Shown here: positions 17,070 to 25,311 of the stretch, in pieces | How the letters are laid out: each line of letters begins with the position of its first letter | Position numbering within the stretch: position 1 is the stretch's first letter | DNA from: Aureimonas sp. AU22 | GTDB lineage: Bacteria; Pseudomonadota; Alphaproteobacteria; Rhizobiales; Rhizobiaceae | DNA length: 64,000 nt | NCBI RefSeq assembly: GCF_001463745.1 | Contig: NZ_BBWJ01000049.1 | Span: forward strand, 1 to 64,000 | Direction of reading: 5' to 3' | Program-made: the position numbers and the translations under genes | Notes under the pieces: generated by a model | Told to the model about the DNA's origin: nothing | What the model saw: the letters and a program-made list of their open reading frames with translations, nothing else | Databases searched by the model: none

Positions 17070-17666
17070 ATGCCACTCACCAATCTCTCCGGCATCGCGC
17101 GCTCCGAGGGTGATCCCCGCGTTCAGCGCAAGGGTCCGAGTTCCCTGTCGAGCGCCGACAAGCTGGCGCGCGCGCTCGGCTGGTTCTCGATCGGGCTCGG
17201 CGTCGTCGAACTCGTGGCGCCCGGCCGCATCGCCCGCACGCTGGGCCTGGAGGGCCGAGAGAGCTTGATACGGGCCTATGGCGCACGTGAACTGGCCAGT
17301 GCGATCCCGACTCTGTCCATAGACAAGCCCATCGGGTTGGCTGCGCGCATCGCGGGGGACATGCTGGACCTCGGGACGCTTTCCACAGCGCTTCATCACG
17401 GTAACCCGAAGCGCGACAACGCGATGATCGCCACCGCTCTCGTCATCGGGATCACGCTTCTCGACCTTCAGGCCTATGCGGGCGTCAGGGCGGCGCACCG
17501 TCGCCCACCCGGATCCGACCGCGACTACTCGGACCGGGTTGGCCTGCCGCGCGGCACGCAAGAGTCGCGCGGGCTCGCCCGCAAAGACTTCAAGATCCCG
17601 AAGGATTACCAAGCGGGAGGCACGGTTGCGGAAGCGCTGAACGCGAAGGCGTCTGGAGCGGGCTAA
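17070..17666 (+). CDS. Small membrane protein of the cyclase/dehydrase-associated type
   Basis: 198 residues with an ideal AAGGAGG ribosome site. Hydrophobic stretches ALGWFSIGLGVVELVAPGRI, AARIAGDMLDLGTLSTAL and IATALVIGITLLDLQAYAG predict three to four membrane segments. The C-terminus is polar. Similar proteins are often annotated cyclase dehydrase and found near SRPBCC and MDR genes. Function unknown; linked to the dehydrogenase by operon position. Confidence 0.7.
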   Translation: MPLTNLSGIARSEGDPRVQRKGPSSLSSADKLARALGWFSIGLGVVELVAPGRIARTLGLEGRESLIRAYGARELASAIPTLSIDKPIGLAARIAGDMLDLGTLSTALHHGNPKRDNAMIATALVIGITLLDLQAYAGVRAAHRRPPGSDRDYSDRVGLPRGTQESRGLARKDFKIPKDYQAGGTVAEALNAKASGAG

Positions 17667-17804
17667 CGCGCATCCAGCTATGCCGGCGCCGGCAGAACTG
17701 CGCCAGCGGCGGCTAGCGCTGAGGCTCACTTCCAAGACGCCTGCAACCAATCAGCATCCGTTCGCTTCATTCCCTGCCAGACCGGTGGAGATGGAGAGAC
17801 GGCC

Positions 17805-18173
17805 TTGCTTCGGGTGCTGATCGTTGAGGACGAGCCGCTGATCGCGATGGATCTCCAGGACATCCTGGAGGACGCAGGGCATACCGTCGTCGGCGTTGCA
17901 CCCGCCATGCAGCAAGCTCTGGATCTTGCCGCGGGGGCGGTGCCCTTCGACGTTGCCATCCTCGACATCGACCTGGCCGGCAGCGATGACGGCATCGAGA
18001 CCGCTCATAGGCTGCGTGGCGAACACGGGATCGATGCGCTCTTCGTTTCAGCCCGAAGGGAGGAGGAAGCCCGAGCCCAAGAGCTTGGATGGAAACCCAT
18101 CGGCTTCATCGCCAAACCCTTCATGGAATCCCAGATCCTTGCGGCTCTCGAATGGGTCGAGGCGAAGCGGTGA
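17805..18173 (+). CDS. Single-domain response regulator
   Basis: A 122-residue receiver with intact acidic pair (LIVEDEPLIAMDLQDIL), phospho-acceptor Asp in AILDIDLAG, and Lys in GFIAKPFM. There is no output domain. It starts with TTG, supported by GGAGA and GAGACGG immediately upstream; no in-frame ATG fits. It precedes the HWE-type kinase by about 110 bases and is its likely partner, as in CpdR/FixL-like small receivers. Confidence 0.85.
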   Translation: MLRVLIVEDEPLIAMDLQDILEDAGHTVVGVAPAMQQALDLAAGAVPFDVAILDIDLAGSDDGIETAHRLRGEHGIDALFVSARREEEARAQELGWKPIGFIAKPFMESQILAALEWVEAKR

Positions 18174-18281
18174 GCTCTTCGAGTGAGCTACGGGAAAGCC
18201 GCTAGCTGACGACCGGCCTGCTTGGTAATGATACGGTCGTGTGTCCCGGTGGGATCGTTTCCGAACACGGTTCCCGACGCA

Positions 18282-19685
18282 ATGTCCATCTCCGGTGCCT
18301 ACCGTCGTTCGCTGATCAAGGCCCTCCGGGTTCGCCTGCCGGCCCCGGCAACCTATGCCCTTGTCGCGCTGGCCATCGTAGTCGTTGCGGCTCTCCGGGC
18401 GGCGTTCGTCACCGACCTCCTGCCGTTTCTGTTCTTCATCCCGGTCATCATCGCCAGTGCGTTGTTCGGCGGCCGGGGACCGGGGTTCTTCGCCACGCTC
18501 GCTTCGACCATTCCTGCAGCCTACGCCATGTCGCCGGATGACGCCCCCTTGTCCCTGACGGGCGCACAATGGGCAGCGCAGATCCTGTTCGTGATCGTTA
18601 ATCTCGGCATCGCAGAACTCGCCGCATCGCTTCGCCATGCCGTTCTTGTTCTCAACGAGGTCGCCGAAGGACGACGGGTCGCCATCTCGAGCCTCGCTCG
18701 GGAAGTGCAGCAACGGGATCAGCTCAGTCGCATCGTCGAGAACAGCACCGACTTCATCGCCTACGCCGATCTCGAAGGCCGCGTGCAGTATGTGAACGAG
18801 GCCGGGAAGGCGCTTCTTGGATTGAAGGATCCGGAGGGGACGACCCGGATCAGCGACTACTTCCCTGCCGACAAGTGGGCCTGCATTGAAGCTGACGTCC
18901 TGGCGACCGCCCTGCGCGAGGGATCCTGGACGGGGGACCTCCACTTCCGCCATTTCGGGACGGGCGAGGAGATCCCCGTCCGCTTCAACGTTTTCACGCT
19001 TCCCGATGCGGACGGGCGACCCATCGCCTATGGCACGGTCACCTCCGATCTTCGGCGGGAACATGCGGCCGAACAGGAGCGTCAGCTCCTGGTCACCGAG
19101 CTGGCCCATCGGCTGAAGAACACTCTGGCCATCGCACAGTCAATCGCAACCCAGACGCTACGAAGCGCGCCCGATCTTGCGACAGCCCGCAAGAGCCTCA
19201 GCGAGCGGATCCAGGCTCTCTCCCGCGCTCACGACATCCTCCTGACAGGGCAGCATGACTCCGGCGCGGTCGCGAGCGTGATCAAGAGCGCGGTCGAGTT
19301 GCATGATCCCGAAGACAGGGTCGCCCTGCGAGGACCGGACCTGTTCGTCGGTCCCAAGGCGGCGCTGACCTTAGCGCTCATTACCCATGAACTGGCGACC
19401 AACGCCGCGAAGTACGGTGCGCTGAGCGTGCCGGAGGGGCGCGTCCACATCGCATGGGTCGTGGAGATCGATGATGGGACCAAACTCCCGACCCTTGCCC
19501 TAATGTGGCGCGAGATCGGAGGTCCGCCCGTCGTTCCGCCGAGCCGCAAGGGATTCGGATCGAAACTGATCGAGGTCGGGTTGTCCGGATCGGTCGGTGG
19601 CTCGGTCGAGCTCGACTATGCCCCAGATGGTCTCAAGTGCCGGATCGTGGCACCCCTCACCGAACTCCAAACAGAGAAGTCATAG
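18282..19685 (+). CDS. HWE-type sensor histidine kinase with PAS domain
   Basis: About 467 residues. The N-terminus has DUF4118-like membrane helices (YALVALAIVVVAALRAAF, LPFLFFIPVIIASALFGGRG). A PAS domain follows (IVENSTDFIAYADLEGRVQYVN). The kinase part has phospho-acceptor His in ELAHRLKNTLAIAQSIATQT, then LALITHELATNAAKYGALS (N box) and GFGSKLIE. This is the HWE/HisKA_2 pattern common in Hyphomicrobiales. The start is uncertain: ATG 18282 is used, with TTG 18222 and ATG 18228 as alternatives. It presumably phosphorylates the receiver at 17805. Confidence 0.85.
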   Translation: MSISGAYRRSLIKALRVRLPAPATYALVALAIVVVAALRAAFVTDLLPFLFFIPVIIASALFGGRGPGFFATLASTIPAAYAMSPDDAPLSLTGAQWAAQILFVIVNLGIAELAASLRHAVLVLNEVAEGRRVAISSLAREVQQRDQLSRIVENSTDFIAYADLEGRVQYVNEAGKALLGLKDPEGTTRISDYFPADKWACIEADVLATALREGSWTGDLHFRHFGTGEEIPVRFNVFTLPDADGRPIAYGTVTSDLRREHAAEQERQLLVTELAHRLKNTLAIAQSIATQTLRSAPDLATARKSLSERIQALSRAHDILLTGQHDSGAVASVIKSAVELHDPEDRVALRGPDLFVGPKAALTLALITHELATNAAKYGALSVPEGRVHIAWVVEIDDGTKLPTLALMWREIGGPPVVPPSRKGFGSKLIEVGLSGSVGGSVELDYAPDGLKCRIVAPLTELQTEKS

Positions 19686-19891
19686 CGCCGCCGCCTCAAG
19701 CGAGGGGGCGATTGGGCCATCGGTTTGTTGTGGCGCAAATAGCGCTGGTGTCTGCTTCGGGTCGCTCGATAACCACCGTTGACATGGCGAACTCGCATCT
19801 GTGATGTAGCCGCATGGGGACAGCGATCTCCCCACGAGGCCACGGCCGAAGCATCGCGTCCCCCCATATCCATTCCATGGACGGACGCGGC

Positions 19892-20710
19892 ATGGCCTCG
19901 ACGATCACCATCACGCACGACAAGCTCGCCCGGCTCGTGGGCACCCCGAAGTCGCCGCTCGTCGTCGACGTGCGCACGGACGAGGACTTCACCGCCGATC
20001 CGCGCATCCTGCCCGCCGCCTTGCGGCGGGGGCATGCCGACGTTGCCGCCTGGGCGCGGGATCTGACGGGCCGCGCGGCTGTCGTGGTCTGCCAGACGGG
20101 CACCAAGCTCAGTCACGGCGTCGCGGCCTGGCTCCGCCACGAGGAAGTCCCCGCCGAGGTGCTAGAGGGCGGGTTTGATGCCTGGGCGGCGGCCAGCCTG
20201 CCGCTTGTCCCGGAAGCGAAGCTGCCGTCTCGCGACGGGCAAGGCCGCACCGTCTGGGTGACGCGGGCCCGGCCGAAGGTCGACCGCATCGCATGTCCCT
20301 GGCTGATCCGTCGCTTCGTCGACCCGTTCGCGGTCTTCCTGTTCGTCCAACCCTCCGAGGTCGAGGCCGTCGGCGAGCGGTTCGGCGCCGCGCCCTTCGA
20401 CGTCGAGAACGTCTTCTGGAGCCACCGCGGCGAGCGCTGCACCTTCGACACGATGGTGGACGAGTTCGGCCTCAGTACGCCGCCGCTCCTGCGCCTCGCG
20501 ACGCTGGTGCGCGGGGCCGACACGGGGCGACCCGACCTCGCGCGTGAGGCGCCGGGCCTTCTTGCCGCTTCCCTCGGCCTGTCGCGCATGTACGCCGACG
20601 ATCTGGAGCAACTGGAGGCGGGCCTCCTCCTCTACGACGCCTTCTACCGCTGGTGCCGGGACGCGACGGACGAGACCCACAACTGGCCTGGCCGGAAGGG
20701 AGGAGCGTGA
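19892..20710 (+). CDS. Rhodanese plus ChrB-type chromate resistance protein
   Basis: 272 residues. The first about 110 are a rhodanese domain with the active-site loop VVCQTGTKLSHG (catalytic Cys). The remainder is the ChrB C-terminal domain: VTRARPKVDRIACPWLIRRF, FVQPSEVEAVGERFGAAPFDV, CTFDTMVDEFGL and a helical tail. ChrB-type proteins help chromate resistance beside the ChrA exporter, which starts 1 base after this stop. The start at 19892 gives MASTITITHDKL; ATG 19877 and 19814 are possible. The rhodanese suggests sulfur or redox chemistry coupled to chromate. Confidence 0.85.
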   Translation: MASTITITHDKLARLVGTPKSPLVVDVRTDEDFTADPRILPAALRRGHADVAAWARDLTGRAAVVVCQTGTKLSHGVAAWLRHEEVPAEVLEGGFDAWAAASLPLVPEAKLPSRDGQGRTVWVTRARPKVDRIACPWLIRRFVDPFAVFLFVQPSEVEAVGERFGAAPFDVENVFWSHRGERCTFDTMVDEFGLSTPPLLRLATLVRGADTGRPDLAREAPGLLAASLGLSRMYADDLEQLEAGLLLYDAFYRWCRDATDETHNWPGRKGGA

Positions 20711-20711
20711 C

Positions 20712-22118
20712 ATGACCGACGTTCCCACGACCCGCCTCCCGAATACCGAACTCGCCCGAGCGCACGACCATGGCATCGCCTTCGGGGAGGCCGTCCGGGT
20801 CTGGACGAAGATCGCCTGCCTGTCCTTCGGCGGGCCGGCCGGGCAGATCGCGCTGATGCATCGCGTCCTCGTCGACGAGAAGCGCTGGATCGGGGAGGAG
20901 CGGTTTCTCCACGCCCTGAACTACTGCATGCTCCTGCCCGGCCCCGAGGCCCAGCAGCTCGCGACCTACATCGGCTGGCTTCTCCACCGCACGAAGGGCG
21001 GCCTCGTCGCCGGCGGTCTGTTCGTGCTGCCGGGTCTCCTCGCCATCATGGCCCTCTCGTGGGTCTACGTCGCCTTCGGAAACGTCGGGATCGTCGCCGG
21101 CCTGTTCTTCGGCCTGAAGGCGGCGGTGCTGGCGATCGTGCTGGAGGCGGTGAACCGGATCGGACGGCGGGCGCTCCGCAACCGCACCATGGTCGCCATT
21201 GCGGCCGCAGCCTTCGCAGCCATCTTCCTGTTAGACGTGCCGTTCCCCGCGATCATCCTCGCAGCAGGGCTGATCGGCTACGTTGGCGCCCGCTCCGGAT
21301 CGGCCGCCTTCACTGGCGGCGGCGGGCACGGGCTGTCGAAGGGCGCGGTGCTGGCCGACGCGGACTCCGCCCTCGGCGAAGGCGTGCCCGAACACGCCCG
21401 CCCGAACCTGCGCTGGGCGCTGCGCATCTCGGCGGTGTTCCTCGCGCTCTGGCTCGTCCCCGTCGCCGTTCTCGTCCTCGCTTTTGGCACGGGCAACGTC
21501 TTTGCCGACGTGGCGGTGTTCTTCTCGAAGATGGCAGTGGTCACCTTCGGCGGTGCCTACGCCGTCCTCGCCTATGTCGCGCAGCAGGCGGTCGAGCACT
21601 ACGGCTGGCTGGAGCCGGGCGAGATGCTGGACGGCCTCGGGCTCGCCGAGACGACGCCGGGGCCGCTGATCATGGTGACGCAGTTCGTCGGGTTCCTCGC
21701 CGCCTTCCGCGACCCGGGCGCAATGAACCCCTACGTCGCCGGGACGCTCGGCGGATTGCTTACCACCTGGGTGACGTTCCTTCCGTGCTTCCTGTGGATC
21801 TTTCTCGGCGCGCCGTTCATCGAGCGGCTGCGTGGGAACCGCGCCCTGTCGGGAGCGCTCTCGACCATCACGGCAGCGGTAGTCGGCGTGATCCTGAACC
21901 TCGCTGTCTGGTTCGGGCTGCACGTCCTGTTTCGACAAGTCGCCGAGGTCCGCATCGGCCCGCTCTCATTGGACGTGCCGCGGCTGGCGAGCCTCGACCC
22001 GGTTGCCAGCGTGCAATTCGTCGCTGCCGCGATCGCTCTGTTCCGCTTTAACCTTGGCGTCGTCCCGACGTTGCTCGGTGCTGCCGGTGCGGGAGCGCTC
22101 TGGCACTTCGTCGCGTAA
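20712..22118 (+). CDS. chrA: Chromate transporter ChrA
   Basis: A 468-residue CHR-family membrane protein with the duplicated domain: the first half opens with VWTKIACLSFGGPAGQIALM and contains LLPGPEAQQLATYIGW; the second opens with FFSKMAVVTFGGAYAVLAYV and contains ETTPGPLIMVTQFVGF. It exports chromate through the inner membrane. GGGAGGAG upstream fixes the start at 20712, immediately after the ChrB-type stop, so the two form an operon. Confidence 0.93.
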   Translation: MTDVPTTRLPNTELARAHDHGIAFGEAVRVWTKIACLSFGGPAGQIALMHRVLVDEKRWIGEERFLHALNYCMLLPGPEAQQLATYIGWLLHRTKGGLVAGGLFVLPGLLAIMALSWVYVAFGNVGIVAGLFFGLKAAVLAIVLEAVNRIGRRALRNRTMVAIAAAAFAAIFLLDVPFPAIILAAGLIGYVGARSGSAAFTGGGGHGLSKGAVLADADSALGEGVPEHARPNLRWALRISAVFLALWLVPVAVLVLAFGTGNVFADVAVFFSKMAVVTFGGAYAVLAYVAQQAVEHYGWLEPGEMLDGLGLAETTPGPLIMVTQFVGFLAAFRDPGAMNPYVAGTLGGLLTTWVTFLPCFLWIFLGAPFIERLRGNRALSGALSTITAAVVGVILNLAVWFGLHVLFRQVAEVRIGPLSLDVPRLASLDPVASVQFVAAAIALFRFNLGVVPTLLGAAGAGALWHFVA

Positions 22119-22217
22119 TCCATATGGCATCGTGAAGCACTCACCGTTACACAGTCGGCAGAACGCGTCGTTGGAGGACGCTGCTTCGTTACGAAACCAG
22201 GCAGACCGCGAGGGATT

Positions 22218-23333
22218 CTAACCCTGTCGTGGGTGCGTCGCCTCCCCTTGCCCTGATCCTGCTGGATCGATCTCATGCATCGAATAGGCCATGGCAGGCG
22301 CAAGTATTGCAATCAGCGGGTCCCACTGGCAGCGAAGCTCGACGTAGAACTCTGCTCCTTTCTTCTCGTTGGCCGTGAGGGGTACGCACGCCTGGCGCAG
22401 ACGCGGTAGGGCGCCCAAATACCGTGCCCACCACAACTCTCTCATGTCGTCGGTAGGCTCGCCCGCTTGGCGCGACACTTGGTCGAGAAAGGTCCTGTCC
22501 AGCGTCGAGACGAGCATGAGCGACACACTCCAAAGCTGCTGGATCGTGGCCGACCTCTTCACCCAGCCCGCGGTGTCATCGGCCAGCGCACTCTTGATCA
22601 GGGAAAGCGTGTCGAGCGTGAGAAACGCTGTGCGAGAGACAGAGTAGCAGGGCTCCCGGAAACGGAAATAGAAGAGGATGGGGTAGAAGTGGTGTCCCTC
22701 TTTGATCTCGGCCATCGCGCCGGCCAGTCCGGAAAGATTGTCGTATCCCCCGCTGAGCTCGCCGTCTGGAAACAAGCGCACTATCAACTCGGCCGCATCG
22801 CCCGTTTCGGCGGACATCGCATGCAGCTTTAGCCCGAGGGCGTTCCGCTCCCTGAGGGCGGAGTAGACCTGCATCAGATAGGTCAACGTCAGCGAGATCA
22901 CGGACGTGCCGATCACCGAGTTGAACAGGAACAACACCTTCATCGCAGCCGTATGGGGGGCGAAGTCGCTTGCACCGACAATGGAGAGGCTGCTGCCGCC
23001 GACATAGACCGCCGTGATGAAGTCCGTCGGCGTTTCGCCAGTGCTCGCCCGGATGCCGATGCCGAGTTCGGGATGGACGATCAACCCGGCGCCGAAGGCG
23101 AGAAGCGTCGACCAGACCAGAACGAGCAGCACCAAAATGGTTGGTCCACAGAAGGACAAGGCAGCCGGGCGGGCGGCTCCCATCGGAAGATGCCGGAAGA
23201 GGCGCCATATCATCCGCGCGAGCCGCTGGCTGAAGATGCCCGCTCCCGCACGGGCATAGAGCACGGTCAGGAACACGTCCAAGAGAACCAAGAGCATCAG
23301 GACGGCGCCGAATGCCTGCTCCAAAGCATCCAT
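22218..23333 (-). CDS. Two-helix ion-channel-like membrane protein
   Basis: 371 residues. Helix 1 is AVLMLLVLLDVFLTVLYAR, followed by a basic loop. A second block (TILVLLVLVWSTLLAFGAGL) precedes a pore-loop-like segment FITAVYVGGSSLSIVGASDF and a third helix (LFLFNSVIGTSVISLTLTYL). The layout resembles Ion_trans_2 potassium channels, but the canonical TVGYGD filter is absent (SIVGASDF instead). The C-terminal 200 residues are soluble. GGAGG at 23341-23346 fixes the start. It may be a divergent channel or a non-conducting relative. Confidence 0.7.
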   Translation of the reverse strand: MDALEQAFGAVLMLLVLLDVFLTVLYARAGAGIFSQRLARMIWRLFRHLPMGAARPAALSFCGPTILVLLVLVWSTLLAFGAGLIVHPELGIGIRASTGETPTDFITAVYVGGSSLSIVGASDFAPHTAAMKVLFLFNSVIGTSVISLTLTYLMQVYSALRERNALGLKLHAMSAETGDAAELIVRLFPDGELSGGYDNLSGLAGAMAEIKEGHHFYPILFYFRFREPCYSVSRTAFLTLDTLSLIKSALADDTAGWVKRSATIQQLWSVSLMLVSTLDRTFLDQVSRQAGEPTDDMRELWWARYLGALPRLRQACVPLTANEKKGAEFYVELRCQWDPLIAILAPAMAYSMHEIDPAGSGQGEATHPRQG

Positions 23334-23377
23334 CACGAAGGCCTCCTTGCTGCTACGGCAGAAGCCCCGCCCAAGAT

Positions 23378-24274
23378 CTACAACATGGGAAGCTGACGAG
23401 GGCGGGAGCCGCGCGGGAAAACCGCGTCGATCCGCTCGATCTCGGCTTCCGTCAGCTCCAACGAAAGAGCGCCGGCGTTGTCGGCCGCGTGCTCGGGGGC
23501 CGCCGCCTTCGGGATCGCGAACAGAGACGGCCGGCGCACCAAGAACCGGAGTGCGACCTGCCGCGGGGTCGCACCATGGTTCGCCGCGATGTCCTGCAAC
23601 ACGCGGCCGCCGGGCGTGCGCGGGCCGGGGAAGCTGTCGTGGCCGAACGGACTGTACGCGACCACCGCAACATCGTTCCTCTCGCACCATGGCACGACGG
23701 CATGTTCGATCGCGCGTTCTTCCAAGTGATACAGAACCTGATTGCAGGCGATGCGGCCGAGGCCCGCAACGGCGAGCACTTCGTCGAGATCGTCAACGTC
23801 GAAGTTGCTCACGCCCCAGGACAGAATCTTCCCTGCGGAGACCAGCCCCTCCAGCGCGGCCACCGTGTCCTCGAGCGGATGTCCTCCGCGCCAATGAAGG
23901 AGGTAGCAGTCGAGCCGGTCCGTCCGGAGCCGGCGCAGCGAGCGCTCGCATGCCTCGATCGTTCCGCGGCGCGACGCGTTACTCGGCAGCACCTTCGACA
24001 CGAGGAACACCTCGTCGCGCCGCCCGCTGATCGCCTCGCCGACGACGAGTTCGGCTTCGCCGTACATCTCGGCCGTGTCGATATGGGTCATGCCGAGATC
24101 GAGACCGCGACGCAGTGCATCGACAGCCGTCGGCAGGTGCGCGTCGTCGATGTACCAGGTCCCCTGGCCGATCGCGGCGACCTCGCGCGACACCGGGCCG
24201 TACGGGCGCTGGTCTCCGCCGGCTCGACTTGACGACGGAAGCGGAGACGGGGCCGCACCGGAGTTAGAGTTCAT
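23378..24274 (-). CDS. Aldo/keto reductase
   Basis: 298 residues of the AKR TIM barrel. The catalytic tetrad is visible: Asp and Tyr in HIDTAEMYGEAE, Lys in VSKVLPSN, His in CYLLHWRGG. The cofactor site is in LFAIPKAAAPEHAADNAGAL (NADPH-type). The ATG overlaps the PfpI stop as ATGA, so expression is coupled to that gene. Likely role is reducing reactive carbonyls; substrate unknown. Confidence 0.9.
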   Translation of the reverse strand: MNSNSGAAPSPLPSSSRAGGDQRPYGPVSREVAAIGQGTWYIDDAHLPTAVDALRRGLDLGMTHIDTAEMYGEAELVVGEAISGRRDEVFLVSKVLPSNASRRGTIEACERSLRRLRTDRLDCYLLHWRGGHPLEDTVAALEGLVSAGKILSWGVSNFDVDDLDEVLAVAGLGRIACNQVLYHLEERAIEHAVVPWCERNDVAVVAYSPFGHDSFPGPRTPGGRVLQDIAANHGATPRQVALRFLVRRPSLFAIPKAAAPEHAADNAGALSLELTEAEIERIDAVFPRGSRPRQLPML

Positions 24275-24845
24275 TCGGCCGCTGCCTGCCGCGATGGCTT
24301 GCCTGCATTTGCGAACATTCGGATCACCTCCCGATTGAAGGCGGGGATGTCGTCTGGCTTGCGGCTCGTGGCAAGGCCCTGATCGACAACGACCTCCTCA
24401 TCGACCCATTCCGCCCCTGCGTTCCGGAGATCCGTCTTCAGCGACGTCCAGGACGTCAGCCGCCGCCCGCGTGCGGCGCCCGCCTCGATCAGGGTCCATG
24501 GACCGTGGCAGATCGATGCCACGGGCTTGCCGGCGTCGAAGAAGGCCTTGGCGAATGAGACCGCCCTCTCGTCCGTCCGAAGCGTGTCCGGGTTGATGAC
24601 CCCACCCGGAAGCAGGAGCGCATCGAAGGCTTCGGGCCGGGCGCTGTCGAGGGCATGTCCACCGGGAAGGTGTCGCCCCACTCCGTGAGGTTCCACGCCA
24701 TGACCTGATCGTCTTTCGGCGACACGAGCCGGGTCTTGGCACCTGCTTCGTCCAGGGCGTTGCGCGGCTCAGTCATCTCGACCTGTTCGAATCCGTCCGT
24801 CACCAGGATCGCGATCGTCAATCCGCCGAGGGTTTTCGAAGTCAT
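24271..24845 (-). pseudogene. PfpI/DJ-1-type protein with a single-base frameshift
   Basis: The N-terminal part from 24845 (GGAGACAGGACC upstream) encodes MTSKTLGGLTIAILVTDGFE and continues through MAWNLTEWGDTFPVDMP. The frame is then lost. The C-terminal part in another frame encodes FDALLLPGGVINPDTLR, the nucleophile elbow ASICHGPWTLIEAG (catalytic Cys) and GAEWVDEEVVVDQGLATSRK. Removing one base from a C run at 24651-24653 (plus-strand G) explains the break. Corrected, the protein is about 191 residues, normal for the family. It is either recently inactivated or a sequencing error. It precedes the AKR gene, both plausible for aldehyde/glycation stress. Confidence 0.85.
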
Positions 24846-24906
24846 GGTCCTGTCTCCTTTCAACTGGGATGGGGAACGGTGGGGTCGCCTCTCATTCGGA
24901 GACCCC

Positions 24907-25236
24907 TCACCGGCCGCTCCGGGGCAACGGTCCGCTCGCAGAGAACACGCGGCCCGTCGACGCCATGGCGCTTGGGATTGGCGACCGGCGCACGCAGCAG
25001 CCGCAGCCGGCGGGATGGGCCGCCTTCGCAGTGCCACGGTTGCTCATGCCAGCCTCCGCGGAGGCCAGGACACTGCGCCGGACGGGGTCCATAGCGGCGA
25101 TGGCGGGTGCTCGCAGAACCGTTCGAGGCGCGGAGGTCCCGCAGTCTGGGCAAACGCACGGCTCTTGGAACTCCGCCATGGGCCGCATCGCCGTGAAGGG
25201 TCCGCACGTCGGGCACGCATAGTCGTAGTTCGGCAT
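24907..25236 (-). CDS. FmdB-family zinc-ribbon protein
   Basis: 109 residues opening with the CxxC pair of an FmdB zinc ribbon: MPNYDYACPTCGPF and CVCPDCGTSAPR. A second Cys/His group, HPAGCGCC, sits near residue 85 and is typical of longer FmdB-like proteins. A GAGGA ribosome site precedes the ATG. It lies 75 bases downstream of the FdhA gene on the same strand. FmdB proteins are linked to formamidase/aldehyde gene regulation, but the role is not established. Confidence 0.8.
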   Translation of the reverse strand: MPNYDYACPTCGPFTAMRPMAEFQEPCVCPDCGTSAPRTVLRAPAIAAMDPVRRSVLASAEAGMSNRGTAKAAHPAGCGCCVRRSPIPSAMASTGRVFSASGPLPRSGR

Positions 25237-25311
25237 GATATCCTCGCTGCGCCAGGTGCCGAAGAGATGTCGGCGAAGCGGCCGAGGCGGGCGGCCGCCT
25301 GCCGGTGTCTG

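Noticed and set aside
16038-17750. 570-codon minus-strand open frame
   Set aside because: Lies opposite the second MDR dehydrogenase and membrane protein genes, which have good ribosome sites and clear motifs.
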